Part shown: positions 1 to 9,234 of the stretch, one piece after another
How the letters are laid out: each line of letters starts with the position of its first letter
How positions within the stretch are numbered: position 1 is the first letter of the stretch
Program-made: the position numbers and the translations under genes
Notes under the pieces: generated by a model
The model's input: only the letters and a program-made list of their open reading frames with translations
What the model was told of the DNA's origin: nothing
Database searches by the model: none
Assembly (NCBI RefSeq): GCF_000745345.1
Contig: NZ_JQNR01000004.1
Span: 186,001-250,000, forward strand
Direction: 5' to 3'
Source: Actinacidiphila yeochonensis CN732
GTDB taxonomy: Bacteria > Actinomycetota > Actinomycetes > Streptomycetales > Streptomycetaceae
Length of the DNA stretch: 64,000 bases

Positions 1-2
1 TG

Positions 3-1100
3 GATCGTTTCGCCATCTGGCCCGAAGAGGGCGTGCGGATGATCGAGGCGTGCCAGTCCCCGGTGTGGGACACCTGCCTGGCCACCATCGCGCTCGCCGA
101 CGCCGGCGTGGCGGCCGACCACCCCGCGCTGGTCCAGGCCGCGGACTGGATGCTGGGCGAGCAGATCACCCGGCCCGGGGACTGGTCCGTGCAGCGCCCG
201 CAGCTCGCCCCCGGCGGCTGGGCCTTCGAGTTCCACAACGACAACTACCCGGACATCGACGACACCGCCGAGGTGGTCCTCGCGCTCCAGCGTGTCGCCC
301 ACCCCGATCCGGGCCGGGTCGCCAACGCCATCGAGAAGGCGGTCCGCTGGAACCTCGGCATGCAGTCCCGCAACGGCGCCTGGGGCGCCTTCGACGCCGA
401 CAACACCAGCCCCTTCCCGAACCGGCTGCCCTTCTGCGACTTCGGCGAGGTCATCGACCCGCCGTCGGCCGACGTCACCGCCCACGTGGTGGAGATGATG
501 GGCGCCCTCGGCCTGGAGGGCGACCAGCACACCCGTCGCGGCATCGAGTGGCTGCTGTCCGAGCAGGAGGAGAACGGCTCCTGGTTCGGCCGCTGGGGCG
601 TCAACTACATCTACGGCACCGGCTCGGCCGTGCCCGCCCTGGCCTGCGCCGGGCTGGGCGCCGACCACCCGGCGATCCGCCGGGCCGTCGACTGGCTGCA
701 CTCCGTGCAGAACGCCGACGGCGGCTGGGGCGAGGACCTGCGCTCCTACTCCGACCTGGAGTGGGCCGGTCGCGGCCACTCCACCCCCTCGCAGACCGCC
801 TGGGCGCTGATGGCGCTGCTGGCCGCCGGCGAGCGGGACAGCGAGTCGGTGGTGCGCGGGGTGCGCTGGCTGACCGACAACCAGCTGGCTGACGGCTCCT
901 GGGACGAGCCGTACTTCACCGGGACCGGCTTCCCCCGTGATTTCTCGATCAACTACCACCTGTACCGTATGGTCTTTCCGCTCACCGCGCTCGGCCGCTA
1001 CGCGCGGCGCGAGCCCTTCGGCGCGAACCATCGGCCCGGCGGCGACAGCGTCGCCGCCCTCAGCACGCCCAGCACCGCGACGATCGGAAAGGGGGCCTAG
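3..1100 (+). CDS. shc: Squalene-hopene cyclase, C-terminal part (5' end outside window)
   Basis: Cyclises squalene to hopene/diplopterol at the membrane, the first committed step of hopanoid synthesis. The frame is open from the first bases, so this is the C-terminal ~365 residues of a protein usually 630-680 aa long. The catalytic DXDD motif is present (DIDDTA, encoded at 252-269), as are several QW-type repeats (QSRNGAWGAF, QNADGGWG, DGSWDEPYFTGTGFP) and the typical end, SINYHLYRMVFPLTALGRY. The stop is followed after three bases by the GTG of the next gene, so the two are co-transcribed. Identification is secure; the true start cannot be seen. Confidence 0.95.
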   Translation, partial: DRFAIWPEEGVRMIEACQSPVWDTCLATIALADAGVAADHPALVQAADWMLGEQITRPGDWSVQRPQLAPGGWAFEFHNDNYPDIDDTAEVVLALQRVAHPDPGRVANAIEKAVRWNLGMQSRNGAWGAFDADNTSPFPNRLPFCDFGEVIDPPSADVTAHVVEMMGALGLEGDQHTRRGIEWLLSEQEENGSWFGRWGVNYIYGTGSAVPALACAGLGADHPAIRRAVDWLHSVQNADGGWGEDLRSYSDLEWAGRGHSTPSQTAWALMALLAAGERDSESVVRGVRWLTDNQLADGSWDEPYFTGTGFPRDFSINYHLYRMVFPLTALGRYARREPFGANHRPGGDSVAALSTPSTATIGKGA

Positions 1101-1103
1101 TTC

Positions 1104-1733
1104 GTGGGCCATACCCGACCCCCGCTGCTCGTGGTCTGCGCCCTGCCCGTGGAGCGTTTCGCCCTGCGTCGAGGCGTCGCCAGGAGCACCGCGGACCACC
1201 CGGTCACCGTGCTGCACACCGGCATGGGGCCCAAGGCCGCGGAAGGGGCCGTCGCCCAGGCCCTCAAGGACCCGGCGCTGCACGGGGCCTCCGTCCTGAC
1301 CACCGGCTTCTGCGCCGGGCTCGCGCCCGGCATGCGGCCGGGTGACGTCGTCGTCTCCGACGACGGGCACGAGAGCGCGGCGCTCGCCGCCGCGCTCAAG
1401 ACCGCCCTCCAGGACGGCCCGCGCCGGCGGTACCCCGCCGTGCACACCGGAACGCTGGCGGAATCCGACCATGTCGTGCGGGGCGCCGAGCGCTCCGCAC
1501 TCGCGGCGACGGGTGCCATCGCCGTGGACATGGAGTCGGCCGCCATGCGGCGCGCCGCCCTCGCCGCGGGGGCGTGCCGCATCGCGGCGGCCCGCGTCGT
1601 CGTCGACACGCCCGAGTTCGAACTCGTCCGTGTCGGAACGCTTCGCACCGGGATCATCGCATTCCGGGTGCTGAGAGATCTTGTTCCCGCCTTTCTCGAT
1701 TGGCACCGCACTACCACGCTCCCCCGGAGGTGA
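1104..1733 (+). CDS. hpnG: Hopanoid-associated phosphorylase/nucleosidase HpnG
   Basis: 209 aa protein of the nucleoside phosphorylase fold. Within hopanoid clusters this family releases adenine from adenosylhopane to give ribosylhopane. Visible signatures are the N-terminal beta strand LLVVCALPVERFALRRG, the glycine-rich stretch VLHTGMGPKAAEGAV and the purine-site motif DMESAA (around residue 138). The start is GTG at 1104, three bases after the shc stop, and only 7 bp separate its stop from the hpnH start, so it sits in the middle of an operon. Function is assigned from family and context; a generic MTA/SAH nucleosidase is the alternative. Confidence 0.85.
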   Translation: MGHTRPPLLVVCALPVERFALRRGVARSTADHPVTVLHTGMGPKAAEGAVAQALKDPALHGASVLTTGFCAGLAPGMRPGDVVVSDDGHESAALAAALKTALQDGPRRRYPAVHTGTLAESDHVVRGAERSALAATGAIAVDMESAAMRRAALAAGACRIAAARVVVDTPEFELVRVGTLRTGIIAFRVLRDLVPAFLDWHRTTTLPRR

Positions 1734-1740
1734 GCTCTCG

Positions 1741-2769
1741 ATGGCCATGCCGCTCCGTCAGACCGTCCGCGTCGCGTCGTACCTCTTCGAACAGAAAATG
1801 GTCCGGCGTCGCGAAAAGTTCCCGCTCATCGTCGAGCTCGAACCCCTCTTCGCCTGCAACCTGAAATGCGAGGGCTGCGGGAAGATCCAGCACCCCGCCG
1901 GTGTCCTGAAGCAGCGCATGCCGGTGGCCCAGGCCGTCGGCGCCGTGCTGGAATCGGGTGCGCCGATGGTGTCGATCGCCGGCGGCGAGCCGCTCATGCA
2001 CCCGCAGATCGACGAGATCGTCCGTCAGCTCGTGGCGAAGAAGAAGTACGTCTTCCTCTGCACGAACGCCCTGCTGATGCGTAAGAAGATGGACAAGTTC
2101 ACACCGTCTCCTTACTTTGCTTTTACCGTCCACATCGACGGCCTGCGCGAACGGCATGACGAGTCGGTCGCCAAGGAGGGCACCTTCGACGAGGCCGTGG
2201 CCGCGATCAAGGAGGCCAAGCGGCGCGGCTTCCGGGTCACGACCAACTCGACCTTCTTCAACACGGACACCCCGCAGACCATTGTCGAGGTTCTCAACTT
2301 CCTCAACGACGACCTCCAGGTCGACGAGATGATGCTCTCGCCCGCGTTCGCCTACGAGAAGGCGCCCGACCAGGACCACTTCCTGGGTGTCGAGCAGACC
2401 CGGGAGCTCTTCCGCAAGGCGTTCAGCGGCGGCAACCGCGGCAAGTGGCGCCTCAACCACAGCCCGCTCTTCCTGGACTTCCTGGAGGGCAAGGCGGACT
2501 TCCCCTGCACCGCGTGGGCGATCCCGAACTACTCCCTGTTCGGCTGGCAGCGCCCCTGCTACCTGATGAGCGACGGATACGTGCCCACGTACCAGGAGCT
2601 GATCGACAAGACCGACTGGGACAAGTACGGCCGCGGCCGCGACACCCGCTGCGACAACTGCATGGCGCACTGCGGCTACGAGCCGACCGCCGTGCTGGCC
2701 ACGATGGGTTCCCTGAAGGAGTCCATCCGCGCCGCCCGGGAGACCGTCGCCTCCAACCGCGTGAAGTGA
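1741..2769 (+). CDS. hpnH: Adenosyl-hopene transferase HpnH (radical SAM)
   Basis: 342 aa radical SAM enzyme that joins the 5'-deoxyadenosyl group to diploptene, the first step in making the C35 hopanoid side chain. The iron-sulphur motif CNLKCEGC lies at residues 39-46 (Cys39, Cys43, Cys46), followed by the SAM-binding GGEP segment (SIAGGEPLM). The C-terminal Cys cluster CDNCMAHCGYEPTA is typical of HpnH. ATG at 1741 is chosen because a strong CGGAGGTGAG ribosome-binding site ends about 5 bp before it; a longer TTG-started frame from 1681 would run into hpnG. An inverted repeat follows in the intergenic gap. Confidence 0.95.
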   Translation: MAMPLRQTVRVASYLFEQKMVRRREKFPLIVELEPLFACNLKCEGCGKIQHPAGVLKQRMPVAQAVGAVLESGAPMVSIAGGEPLMHPQIDEIVRQLVAKKKYVFLCTNALLMRKKMDKFTPSPYFAFTVHIDGLRERHDESVAKEGTFDEAVAAIKEAKRRGFRVTTNSTFFNTDTPQTIVEVLNFLNDDLQVDEMMLSPAFAYEKAPDQDHFLGVEQTRELFRKAFSGGNRGKWRLNHSPLFLDFLEGKADFPCTAWAIPNYSLFGWQRPCYLMSDGYVPTYQELIDKTDWDKYGRGRDTRCDNCMAHCGYEPTAVLATMGSLKESIRAARETVASNRVK

Positions 2770-2836
2770 CCGGCGGAGCGACCGCCTGAAGTGGCCGCCT
2801 GAAGCGGTCACGGACGGGAAGACGGGGTACGAGCCA

Positions 2837-2871
2837 CCACCGGCACCGGCGTCCACTGCCGGTGCCGGTGG
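2837..2871 (+). terminator. Strong hairpin between hpnH and dxs
   Basis: A perfect 14-bp inverted repeat (arms 2837-2850 and 2858-2871, seven-base loop; arm CCACCGGCACCGGC) lies 67 bp after the hpnH stop and 93 bp before dxs. It has no T tract, as is common for high-GC actinomycete terminators, so it may attenuate rather than stop read-through. The 195-bp gap (2770-2964) holds no gene. Confidence 0.55.
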
Positions 2872-2964
2872 CTGGCGTTCCTCCGACCCCGCACCGCACG
2901 CGCCGCCACCGGCCCGGCCGAGGCCGACGACCCACCGAACACCCGGCAGGAACGAGGTCCACCC

Positions 2965-4998
2965 ATGTCGTTGCTGGAGAACATCAAGGGCCCGCGCGAC
3001 CTGAAGGCTCTGCCCGAGGGGCGGCTGGACGAACTGGCCGCCGACATCCGCCACTTCCTGGTCCAGGCGGTCGCCAGGACCGGCGGCCACCTCGGCCCCA
3101 ACCTGGGCGTGGTGGAGCTGACCATCGCGCTGCACCGGGTCTTCGACTCGCCCGCCGACCGCGTCCTGTGGGACACGGGCCACCAGAGCTACGTGCACAA
3201 ACTCCTGACGGGGCGCCAGGACTTCTCCAAGCTGCGCGCCAAGGGCGGCCTGTCCGGCTACCCCTCGCGCGAGGAGTCCGAGCACGACGTCATCGAGAAC
3301 AGCCACGCCTCCACCGTGCTCGGCTGGGCCGACGGCCTGGCCAAGGCCAACCAGCTGCACGGCAACGGACGGCACGTGGCCGCGGTGATCGGCGACGGCG
3401 CGCTCACCGGGGGCATGGCCTGGGAGGCGCTGAACAACATCGCCGCCGCCCGCGACCGCCCGCTGATCATCGTCGTCAACGACAACGAGCGCTCCTACGC
3501 CCCCACCATCGGCGGTCTGGCCAACCACCTCTCCATCCTGCGCACCACGGACGGCTACGAGCGCGCCCTGTCCTGGGGCAAGCAGCTGCTCCAGCAGACC
3601 CCCGTCATCGGCCAGCCGCTGTACGAGTCGCTGCACGGCGCCAAGAAGGGCTTCAAGGACGCCTTCGCGCCGCAGGGGATGTTCGAGGACCTGGGGCTGA
3701 AGTACCTCGGCCCGATCGACGGCCACGACATCGCGGCGGTGGAGTCGGCGCTGCGCCGCGCCCGCCGCTTCGGCGGCCCGGTGCTGGTCCACTGCCTGAC
3801 CGAGAAGGGCCGCGGCTACTCGGCCGCCGAGCAGGACGAGGCCGACCACTTCCACGCCGTCGGCGCCATCGACCCGGAGACCGGGCGGCCTCTGGCGCCC
3901 TCGGCCGGGCCGTCGTGGACCTCCGTCTTCGGCGACGAGATGGTCCGGATCGGGCGGGAGCGCGAGGACGTCGTCGCCATCACGGCCGCGATGCTCCAGC
4001 CGGTCGGACTGGGCCCGTTCGCGGCGGAGTTCCCCGACCGCGTCTTCGACGTCGGCATCGCCGAGCAGCACGCGGCCACCTCGGCCGCCGGGCTGGCCAC
4101 GGGCGGACTGCACCCGGTGGTCGCGGTCTACGCGACCTTCCTGAACCGCGCCTTCGACCAGGTGCTGATGGACGTCGCCCTGCACCGCTGCGGTGTGACC
4201 TTCGTACTGGACCGGGCCGGGGTCACGGGTACCGACGGGGCGTCCCACAACGGCATGTGGGACATGTCGATCCTCCAGGTGGTGCCGGGCCTGCGGATCG
4301 CCGCGCCGCGCGACGCCGACCAGCTGCGCGCCCAGCTGCGCGAGGCCGTCGCCGTGGAGGACGCGCCCACGGTGCTGCGCTTCCCCAAGGAGACCGTGGG
4401 GGAGCCCCTGGAGGCGGTCGCCCGGATCGGCGGCATGGACGTGCTGAGCCGCCCGGCCGAGGGCCAGGAACCGGACATCCTGCTCGTCGCGGTGGGCGCG
4501 CTGGCCCCGGCCTGCCTGGCCGCGGCCGACCTGCTCGCCGGGCGCGGCATCGGCGTCACCGTCCTGGACCCGCGCTGGGTCAAGCCGGTGGACGCCGAGC
4601 TGCCCGCGCTGGCCGCCGGGCACCGGATGGTGGCGGTGGTCGAGGACAACGGGCAGACCGGCGGCGTCGGCGCCGCGGTCGGGCAGGCGCTGCGGGACGC
4701 CGGCGTGGACGTGCCGCTGCGCGGCCTCGCCATCCCGCAGCAGTTCCTGGCACACGCCAAGCGCGACGAGGTGCTGGCCGACATCGGCCTGACGCCCGCG
4801 GAGATCGCCGGGTCGATCGGGGCGTCGCTGGTCCGGCTGCGCGAGCGCCAGGCGGCGGAACAGGGCGCCCAGGACGCCGGTTCGGGCTCCGGGAAAGCCG
4901 GGCGCGCCGGGGGAGACCCGGCTGTGCCGGCCCCGGGCGGGCCCGCGCATACTGCGGTGAGCAGCAGAAACGTACGCGAGGAGCAGGTGAGCGAATGA
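2965..4998 (+). CDS. dxs: 1-deoxy-D-xylulose-5-phosphate synthase
   Basis: 677 aa cytosolic ThDP enzyme condensing pyruvate and glyceraldehyde-3-phosphate, the entry step of the MEP isoprenoid pathway. The motifs are complete: [23 protein letters not shown], the ThDP/Mg [13 protein letters not shown] motif, the catalytic Glu context [10 protein letters not shown], and [15 protein letters not shown]. It is about 30-40 residues longer than typical Dxs because of a Gly/Ala/Pro-rich tail after ~residue 630. ATG 2965 follows a GGAACGAGG-type site. Its stop overlaps the start of the aminotransferase gene (ATGA at 4995-4998), indicating translational coupling. In this cluster it is probably a second, hopanoid-dedicated Dxs. 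Confidence 0.95.
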   Translation: MSLLENIKGPRDLKALPEGRLDELAADIRHFLVQAVARTGGHLGPNLGVVELTIALHRVFDSPADRVLWDTGHQSYVHKLLTGRQDFSKLRAKGGLSGYPSREESEHDVIENSHASTVLGWADGLAKANQLHGNGRHVAAVIGDGALTGGMAWEALNNIAAARDRPLIIVVNDNERSYAPTIGGLANHLSILRTTDGYERALSWGKQLLQQTPVIGQPLYESLHGAKKGFKDAFAPQGMFEDLGLKYLGPIDGHDIAAVESALRRARRFGGPVLVHCLTEKGRGYSAAEQDEADHFHAVGAIDPETGRPLAPSAGPSWTSVFGDEMVRIGREREDVVAITAAMLQPVGLGPFAAEFPDRVFDVGIAEQHAATSAAGLATGGLHPVVAVYATFLNRAFDQVLMDVALHRCGVTFVLDRAGVTGTDGASHNGMWDMSILQVVPGLRIAAPRDADQLRAQLREAVAVEDAPTVLRFPKETVGEPLEAVARIGGMDVLSRPAEGQEPDILLVAVGALAPACLAAADLLAGRGIGVTVLDPRWVKPVDAELPALAAGHRMVAVVEDNGQTGGVGAAVGQALRDAGVDVPLRGLAIPQQFLAHAKRDEVLADIGLTPAEIAGSIGASLVRLRERQAAEQGAQDAGSGSGKAGRAGGDPAVPAPGGPAHTAVSSRNVREEQVSE

Positions 4999-6467
4999 CA
5001 TCCTCTGACGACGCGCCCGTCGAGGGCGCCCCCGAGCCGACCGGCGCCGGCGCGGCGGCCACGGCCACGGCGGACGGCCCGCCGGTCAAGGGGTTCGACC
5101 TGGCGACGCTGCTGGCCGAGCGCGGCGCGGACCGGTACGACCTGTACACCCGGCACCTCAACCACCAGCTGCCGCGGATGCTGCACACCATCGGCTTCGA
5201 CCGCTTCTACGAGCGGGCCGAGGGCGCCCACTTCTGGGACGCCGAGGGCAACGACTACCTCGACATGCTCGCCGGGTTCGGCGTCATGGGCCTGGGCCGC
5301 CACCACCCGGTGGTCCGCAAGGCGCTCCACGACGTCCTGGACGCCGGGCTGCCGGACCTCACCCGGTTCGACTGCCAGCCGCTGCCCGGGCTGCTCGCCG
5401 AGCGCCTGCTGCCCCACAGCCCCCACCTGGACCGGGTGTTCTTCAGCAACAGCGGCGCCGAGGCCGTCGAGACCGCGCTGAAGTTCGCCCGCTACGCCAC
5501 CGGCAAGTCGCGCGTCCTGTACTGCAAGCACTCCTTCCACGGCCTGACCACGGGCGCCCTGTCGGTCAACGGCGAGGCGGGCTTCCAGGACGGCTTCGCG
5601 CCGCTGCTGCCGGACACCGCCATCCCGATGGGCGACCTGGACGCGCTGGCGAAGGAGCTCAAGCGCGGAGACGTGGCCGCGCTCATCGTCGAGCCGGTGC
5701 AGGGCCACGGCGTCTACTTCTCGCCGCCCGGCTACATGGCCGCCGCACAGGAGCTGTTGCGCAAGCACAAGGCGCTGCTGATCTGCGACGAGGTGCAGAC
5801 GGGCCTGGGCCGGACCGGAGAGTTCTACGCCTACCAGCACGAGGAGGGCGTCGAGCCGGACCTCGTCACCGTGGCCAAGGCGCTGTCCGGCGGCTACGTG
5901 CCGGTGGCGGCCACCCTCGGCAAGGACTGGATCTTCAAGAAGGTCTACTCCTCCATGGACCGGGTGCTGGTGCACTCCGCCAGCTTCGGCTCCAACGCCC
6001 AGGCGATGGCCGCGGGGCTCGCCACCCTGGCGGTGCTGGAGGACGAGCAGCTGGTGGCCAACTCCCGCCGGATGGGCGACCTCCTGCGCACCCGGCTGGC
6101 CGCCCTCGTCGACCGGTACGAGTTCCTCAAGGACGTGCGCGGGCGCGGCCTCATGGTGGCGATCGAGTTCGGCCGGCCCAAGTCGCTGGGCCTGCGCAGC
6201 CGCTGGACGATGCTCCAGGCCGCCCGCAAGGGCCTGTTCGCGCAGATGGTGGTCGTGCCGCTGCTCCAGCACCACCACATCCTCACCCAGGTCTCCGGCG
6301 ACCACGTCGAGGTCATCAAGCTGATCCCGCCGCTGGTGGTGGACGAAGCCGACGTGGACCGGTTCGTGACCGCCTTCACCGCGGTGATGGACGACGCGCA
6401 CAACGGCGGCGGCCTGATGTGGGACTTCGGCAAGACCCTGGTCAAGCAGGCGGTCGCCAACCGGTGA
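4995..6467 (+). CDS. hpnO: Hopanoid aminotransferase HpnO (class III, PLP)
   Basis: 490 aa class III aminotransferase predicted to convert a formyl/ribosyl hopane intermediate to aminobacteriohopanetriol. PLP-binding features are visible: [18 protein letters not shown], the aromatic stacking region [21 protein letters not shown] (Asp to the PLP nitrogen) and the Schiff-base lysine in [14 protein letters not shown]. An Ala/Thr/Gly-rich N-terminal extension of ~30 residues precedes the domain. The ATG overlaps the dxs stop by four bases. The role comes from family resemblance plus position at the end of the hopanoid operon; ornithine-type aminotransferases share the same motifs. Confidence 0.88.
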   Translation: MTSSDDAPVEGAPEPTGAGAAATATADGPPVKGFDLATLLAERGADRYDLYTRHLNHQLPRMLHTIGFDRFYERAEGAHFWDAEGNDYLDMLAGFGVMGLGRHHPVVRKALHDVLDAGLPDLTRFDCQPLPGLLAERLLPHSPHLDRVFFSNSGAEAVETALKFARYATGKSRVLYCKHSFHGLTTGALSVNGEAGFQDGFAPLLPDTAIPMGDLDALAKELKRGDVAALIVEPVQGHGVYFSPPGYMAAAQELLRKHKALLICDEVQTGLGRTGEFYAYQHEEGVEPDLVTVAKALSGGYVPVAATLGKDWIFKKVYSSMDRVLVHSASFGSNAQAMAAGLATLAVLEDEQLVANSRRMGDLLRTRLAALVDRYEFLKDVRGRGLMVAIEFGRPKSLGLRSRWTMLQAARKGLFAQMVVVPLLQHHHILTQVSGDHVEVIKLIPPLVVDEADVDRFVTAFTAVMDDAHNGGGLMWDFGKTLVKQAVANR

Positions 6468-6473
6468 ACCGGT

Positions 6474-6510
6474 CCGTCTCCCCCGCGGCGGCCCGCCGCG
6501 GGGGAGACGG
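6474..6510. terminator. Bidirectional hairpin between convergent genes
   Basis: A perfect 18-bp inverted repeat (6474-6491 and 6493-6510) fills the 45-bp gap between the hpnO stop and the stop of the leftward phosphatase gene. The symmetrical, GC-rich stem without T tract fits a terminator that serves both converging transcripts. Confidence 0.8.
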
Positions 6511-6512
6511 GC

Positions 6513-7364
6513 TCAGCCCTCGGTGAGCAGCCGCTCCCGGAGCAGCTCGCGGCGCTCCGGGGAGAGCCCCAGGCCCTCGCGCAGGTAGCGGTCGACCGAG
6601 CCCCACTCCTCGTCGATGGTGGTGAAGGCCGCGCGCAGGTACTCGACGCGGGCCTCGAAGAGCGGGCTGAGCAGCTCCCACACGGCAGGGTCGATCGCGG
6701 TCCCGGTGCTGCCGTCGCCACGCACCACCCGGTAGCGGCGGTGCGGCGCGTTGGACTCCAGGTAGTCCGCCTCGATCGCCTCGCGGCGCACCCCCAGCGC
6801 CAGCAGGATGATCGCCATCGACGTGCCCGCCCGGTCCTTGCCGGCCGCGCAGTGCAGCAGCGCGGGTACCGCGGGGTCCGCCGGCTCGGCCAGCATCCTC
6901 AGCATCCGCCCGTGCTCGCCGGTGCGCTCCAGCACCAGCGCGCGGTAGGAGGCGGACATCCGGGCCGCGCCCTTGCCGTCCCCCAGCACGGCGGCGAGGG
7001 CCGTCAGGTCGCCGTCGCGCACCGTCCGCCAGAAGTCGGCGTTCCGCGCGGGATCGCTCAGCGGCATGTTCACGTTGCGGGTGCCCGGCAGCTCCCGGTC
7101 CGGCCCCTCCATGGCGATGTCGTCGGCGTTGCGGAAGTCGAAGACGGTGTGCAGGCCCAGGCCGGCCAGGAAGGCGGTGTCCGCCTCGGTGGCGTGGGCG
7201 AGGTGGCCGCTGCGGAAGAGCACCCCCGGCCGCACGCTGCGGCCGTCCACCGCGGGCAGTCCTCCGACGTCCCGGAAGTTGCGCACTCCGCTGAGCCGGG
7301 GTTCCTGGGGGCCGGTTCCGGCCGGCTGCCGCACGTCCTGCGTCACCGCTGCTCCTTCGTCCAT
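6513..7364 (-). CDS. Tyrosine/serine protein phosphatase (PTP3-like)
   Basis: About 283 aa. The N-terminal part has the family hallmark RLSGVRNFRDVGGLPA and DFRNADDIAMEGPDRELPG. The P-loop CX5R signature is intact in HCAAGKDRAGTS, so a phosphocysteine mechanism is expected. It belongs to the bacterial tyrosine-phosphatase-like group, probably cytosolic (no signal peptide). The start is uncertain: ATG at 7364 (MDEGAAVTQD) or GTG at 7346; frames extending further upstream run into a tandem repeat and are unlikely. It converges on the hopanoid operon but no functional link is evident. Confidence 0.85.
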   Translation of the reverse strand: MDEGAAVTQDVRQPAGTGPQEPRLSGVRNFRDVGGLPAVDGRSVRPGVLFRSGHLAHATEADTAFLAGLGLHTVFDFRNADDIAMEGPDRELPGTRNVNMPLSDPARNADFWRTVRDGDLTALAAVLGDGKGAARMSASYRALVLERTGEHGRMLRMLAEPADPAVPALLHCAAGKDRAGTSMAIILLALGVRREAIEADYLESNAPHRRYRVVRGDGSTGTAIDPAVWELLSPLFEARVEYLRAAFTTIDEEWGSVDRYLREGLGLSPERRELLRERLLTEG

Positions 7365-7403
7365 CCGTACGTCTGTACGTCCGTCCGTACCTCGTGCCGG
7401 AGC

Positions 7404-7476
7404 GGGCCCGCCTCGGGGGAGGCCCCGGCGGGGCCGGTGCGGGCCCGCCTCGGGGAGGCCCCGGCGGGGCCGGTGC
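7404..7476. repeat. Direct repeat of ~36 bp, two copies
   Basis: Two adjacent copies (7404-7440 and 7441-7476) differing by a single G in a G run. They lie in the divergent gap between the phosphatase and the SGNH hydrolase. No other feature is evident in 7365-7644. Confidence 0.9.
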
Positions 7477-7644
7477 GCGGCCATCGCCGACACCGGCCAC
7501 TGCCGACCCTACGGCAGGTCCGTCGGCGAAGCCGCGCCTCGCCCCGGCCGCGACCGGGCCGACCGGCTGGTGGGATGAATCACGTCCCGTCCGGCGTTCC
7601 TTACGGTCGCGTAGGTCGAGGCCGGAGGGGAACAATGGCGCGAC

Positions 7645-8529
7645 GTGGCTGACGACATCCTGGCCGGCACTCCGGACCTCACCGACGAACCCGGCGCCCA
7701 CGGCGCCTCCCCCTCCGGGACCCCCTCCTTCGGCTCGTACGCCGCCGTAGGGGACAGCTTCACGGAAGGTGTCGGTGACCCGGGCCCGAACGGGCTCTAC
7801 GTCGGCTGGGCGGACCGGCTGGCGGCCGTACTGGCCGGGCAGGCCCCGCCCGGCGGGTTCCACTACGCCAACCTCGCCGTACGCGGCCGGCTGCTGGACC
7901 AGATCATCGCCGAGCAGGTCCCCCTCGCCGCCCGGTTCGCCCCCGACCTGGTGACCTTCTGCGCCGGCGGCAACGACATCCTGCGCCCCGGCAGCGACCC
8001 CGACGACCTGGCGGCGCGGTTCGAGGCGGCCGTGGCGTCGCTGCGGCGGCACGTCGGCACGGTCGTGGTCTCCACCGGCTTCGACACCCGCGGGGTGCCG
8101 GTACTGGGCCTGCTGCGCGGCAAGATCGCCACGTACAACGGCCACATCCGGGCGATCGCCGACCGCTACCAGTGCCCGGTGCTCGACCTGTGGTCGCTGC
8201 GCTCCCTGCGGGACCCGCGCGCCTGGAGCGAGGACCGGCTGCACCTGTCCGCGGAGGGGCACACCCGCGTCGCCCGGCTGGCCGCCCAGGCACTGGGGCT
8301 GCCCGGCCAGGCCGACCCGGACACGCCGTTCCCGCCGCGGCCGCGCCGGCTGCCGGCCCAGGTGCGCCGGGAGAACGTCCGCTGGGCCCGCGAGTACCTG
8401 GCGCCCTGGGTCGGCCGCCGACTGCGCGGGCGCTCCTCGGGTGACACGGTCCTGGCCAAGCGGCCCGCGCTGCTGCCCTTCACCGGGCTGGACACGGACG
8501 CGGCGGGCGCCGCGAAGAGAGCCGGGTGA
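7645..8529 (+). CDS. SGNH/GDSL-type hydrolase
   Basis: 294 aa. The lipase/esterase SGNH blocks are readable: AAVGDSFTEGVGD with nucleophile Ser38, the glycine block, CAGGNDIL (Asn) and the catalytic Asp/His block SEDRLHLSAEGH. There is no signal peptide, so it is likely cytosolic. Substrate is unknown; relatives are esterases or deacetylases. GTG 7645 is taken as the start, preceded by a GGAGGGG box at 7622-7628; an ATG at 7634 opens only a five-codon frame. The last ~70 residues are Arg/Pro rich and poorly conserved in character. Confidence 0.85.
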   Translation: MADDILAGTPDLTDEPGAHGASPSGTPSFGSYAAVGDSFTEGVGDPGPNGLYVGWADRLAAVLAGQAPPGGFHYANLAVRGRLLDQIIAEQVPLAARFAPDLVTFCAGGNDILRPGSDPDDLAARFEAAVASLRRHVGTVVVSTGFDTRGVPVLGLLRGKIATYNGHIRAIADRYQCPVLDLWSLRSLRDPRAWSEDRLHLSAEGHTRVARLAAQALGLPGQADPDTPFPPRPRRLPAQVRRENVRWAREYLAPWVGRRLRGRSSGDTVLAKRPALLPFTGLDTDAAGAAKRAG

Positions 8530-8638
8530 GAACGGGGGAGCGCCGTCGGCGCCCGGAGCAGGGCCGGACCGCCGGGGCTGGGCGAGGGCCGGCCGCCGGG
8601 GCCCGCCCTATCCGCCTTGCCTGTCGTGGGTGCAGGTG

Positions 8639-9097
8639 TCAACAGGGCGCGCGGTGCAGGGCCAGTTCGGCCCACACCACGCGCCCTGACCCGTCCTCTG
8701 CGGGGTCGGAGCCCCAGGCCGCCGCCAGCACGCTCACCAAGAGCAGTCCCCGGCCGCCCTCATCATCGGTGTCGGCCGCGTACGGCACAGGGTCTCCGTC
8801 CCCGCTCCCCTGATCGGTCACCTCCACCCGCAGCACGGGACCGGCGTCATGCAGGGCGCAGGTGATCATTTCACTGTCGGTGTGCCGGACCGCGTTCGTG
8901 AACAGCTCGGTCACCACCAGACAGGCGTCGTCCCTCAGCTCCGCGTCCACGCCCCACTCCCGCAGCCGAGCTCTGATCCGCCCGCGGGCGTCCGCTACGG
9001 ACGCTCCTTGCGCGGGCAGCCGGAACACATCGCGGCGGCCGGAGACGCCGACGCCGGACCGGCGTTCGTACCGGAGGGCGTCAGTTGAAGGAACCAC
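8639..9097 (-). CDS. Anti-sigma-factor-like ATP-binding protein (HATPase_c_2)
   Basis: 152 aa, about the usual size for the many short GHKL ATPases of Streptomyces. The N box DDACLVVTELFTNAVRH and the G1-type segment DEGGRGLLLVSVLAAAWG are clear. Such proteins bind ATP and may phosphorylate or sequester partners in the manner of SpoIIAB/RsbW. GTG 9097 is preferred because a promoter-like -10 (CATAGT) ends seven bases upstream, which would give a leaderless mRNA; longer frames to 9196 would overlap that promoter. It is divergent from the XRE/DUF397 pair, a recurrent trio in this genus. Confidence 0.85.
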   Translation of the reverse strand: MVPSTDALRYERRSGVGVSGRRDVFRLPAQGASVADARGRIRARLREWGVDAELRDDACLVVTELFTNAVRHTDSEMITCALHDAGPVLRVEVTDQGSGDGDPVPYAADTDDEGGRGLLLVSVLAAAWGSDPAEDGSGRVVWAELALHRAPC

Positions 9098-9103
9098 CCC
9101 GCA

Positions 9104-9133
9104 ACTATGAGGCTCGGCAGGGACACATGGCAA
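9104..9133 (-). promoter_or_regulatory. Predicted promoter of the ATPase gene
   Basis: On the minus strand, TTGCCA (9128-9133) and CATAGT (9104-9109) are separated by 18 bp. Transcription would start about at the GTG of the ATPase gene, giving a leaderless transcript. Confidence 0.45.
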
Positions 9134-9234
9134 GGTCCGAAGTGTAATTTGCAGAATCAACAGAACATGCTGTCGGTCGACGTGACGTCGTGACACACTG
9201 CTTATCAGCCAAGGAAGTTGGAGGACAGCACGTG

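Noticed and set aside
1711..5001. Very long open frame on the minus strand opposite hpnH and dxs
   Set aside because: It mirrors the codons of well-identified genes in GC-rich DNA, gives an Arg/Gly/His-rich product with no domain, and has no ribosome-binding site.
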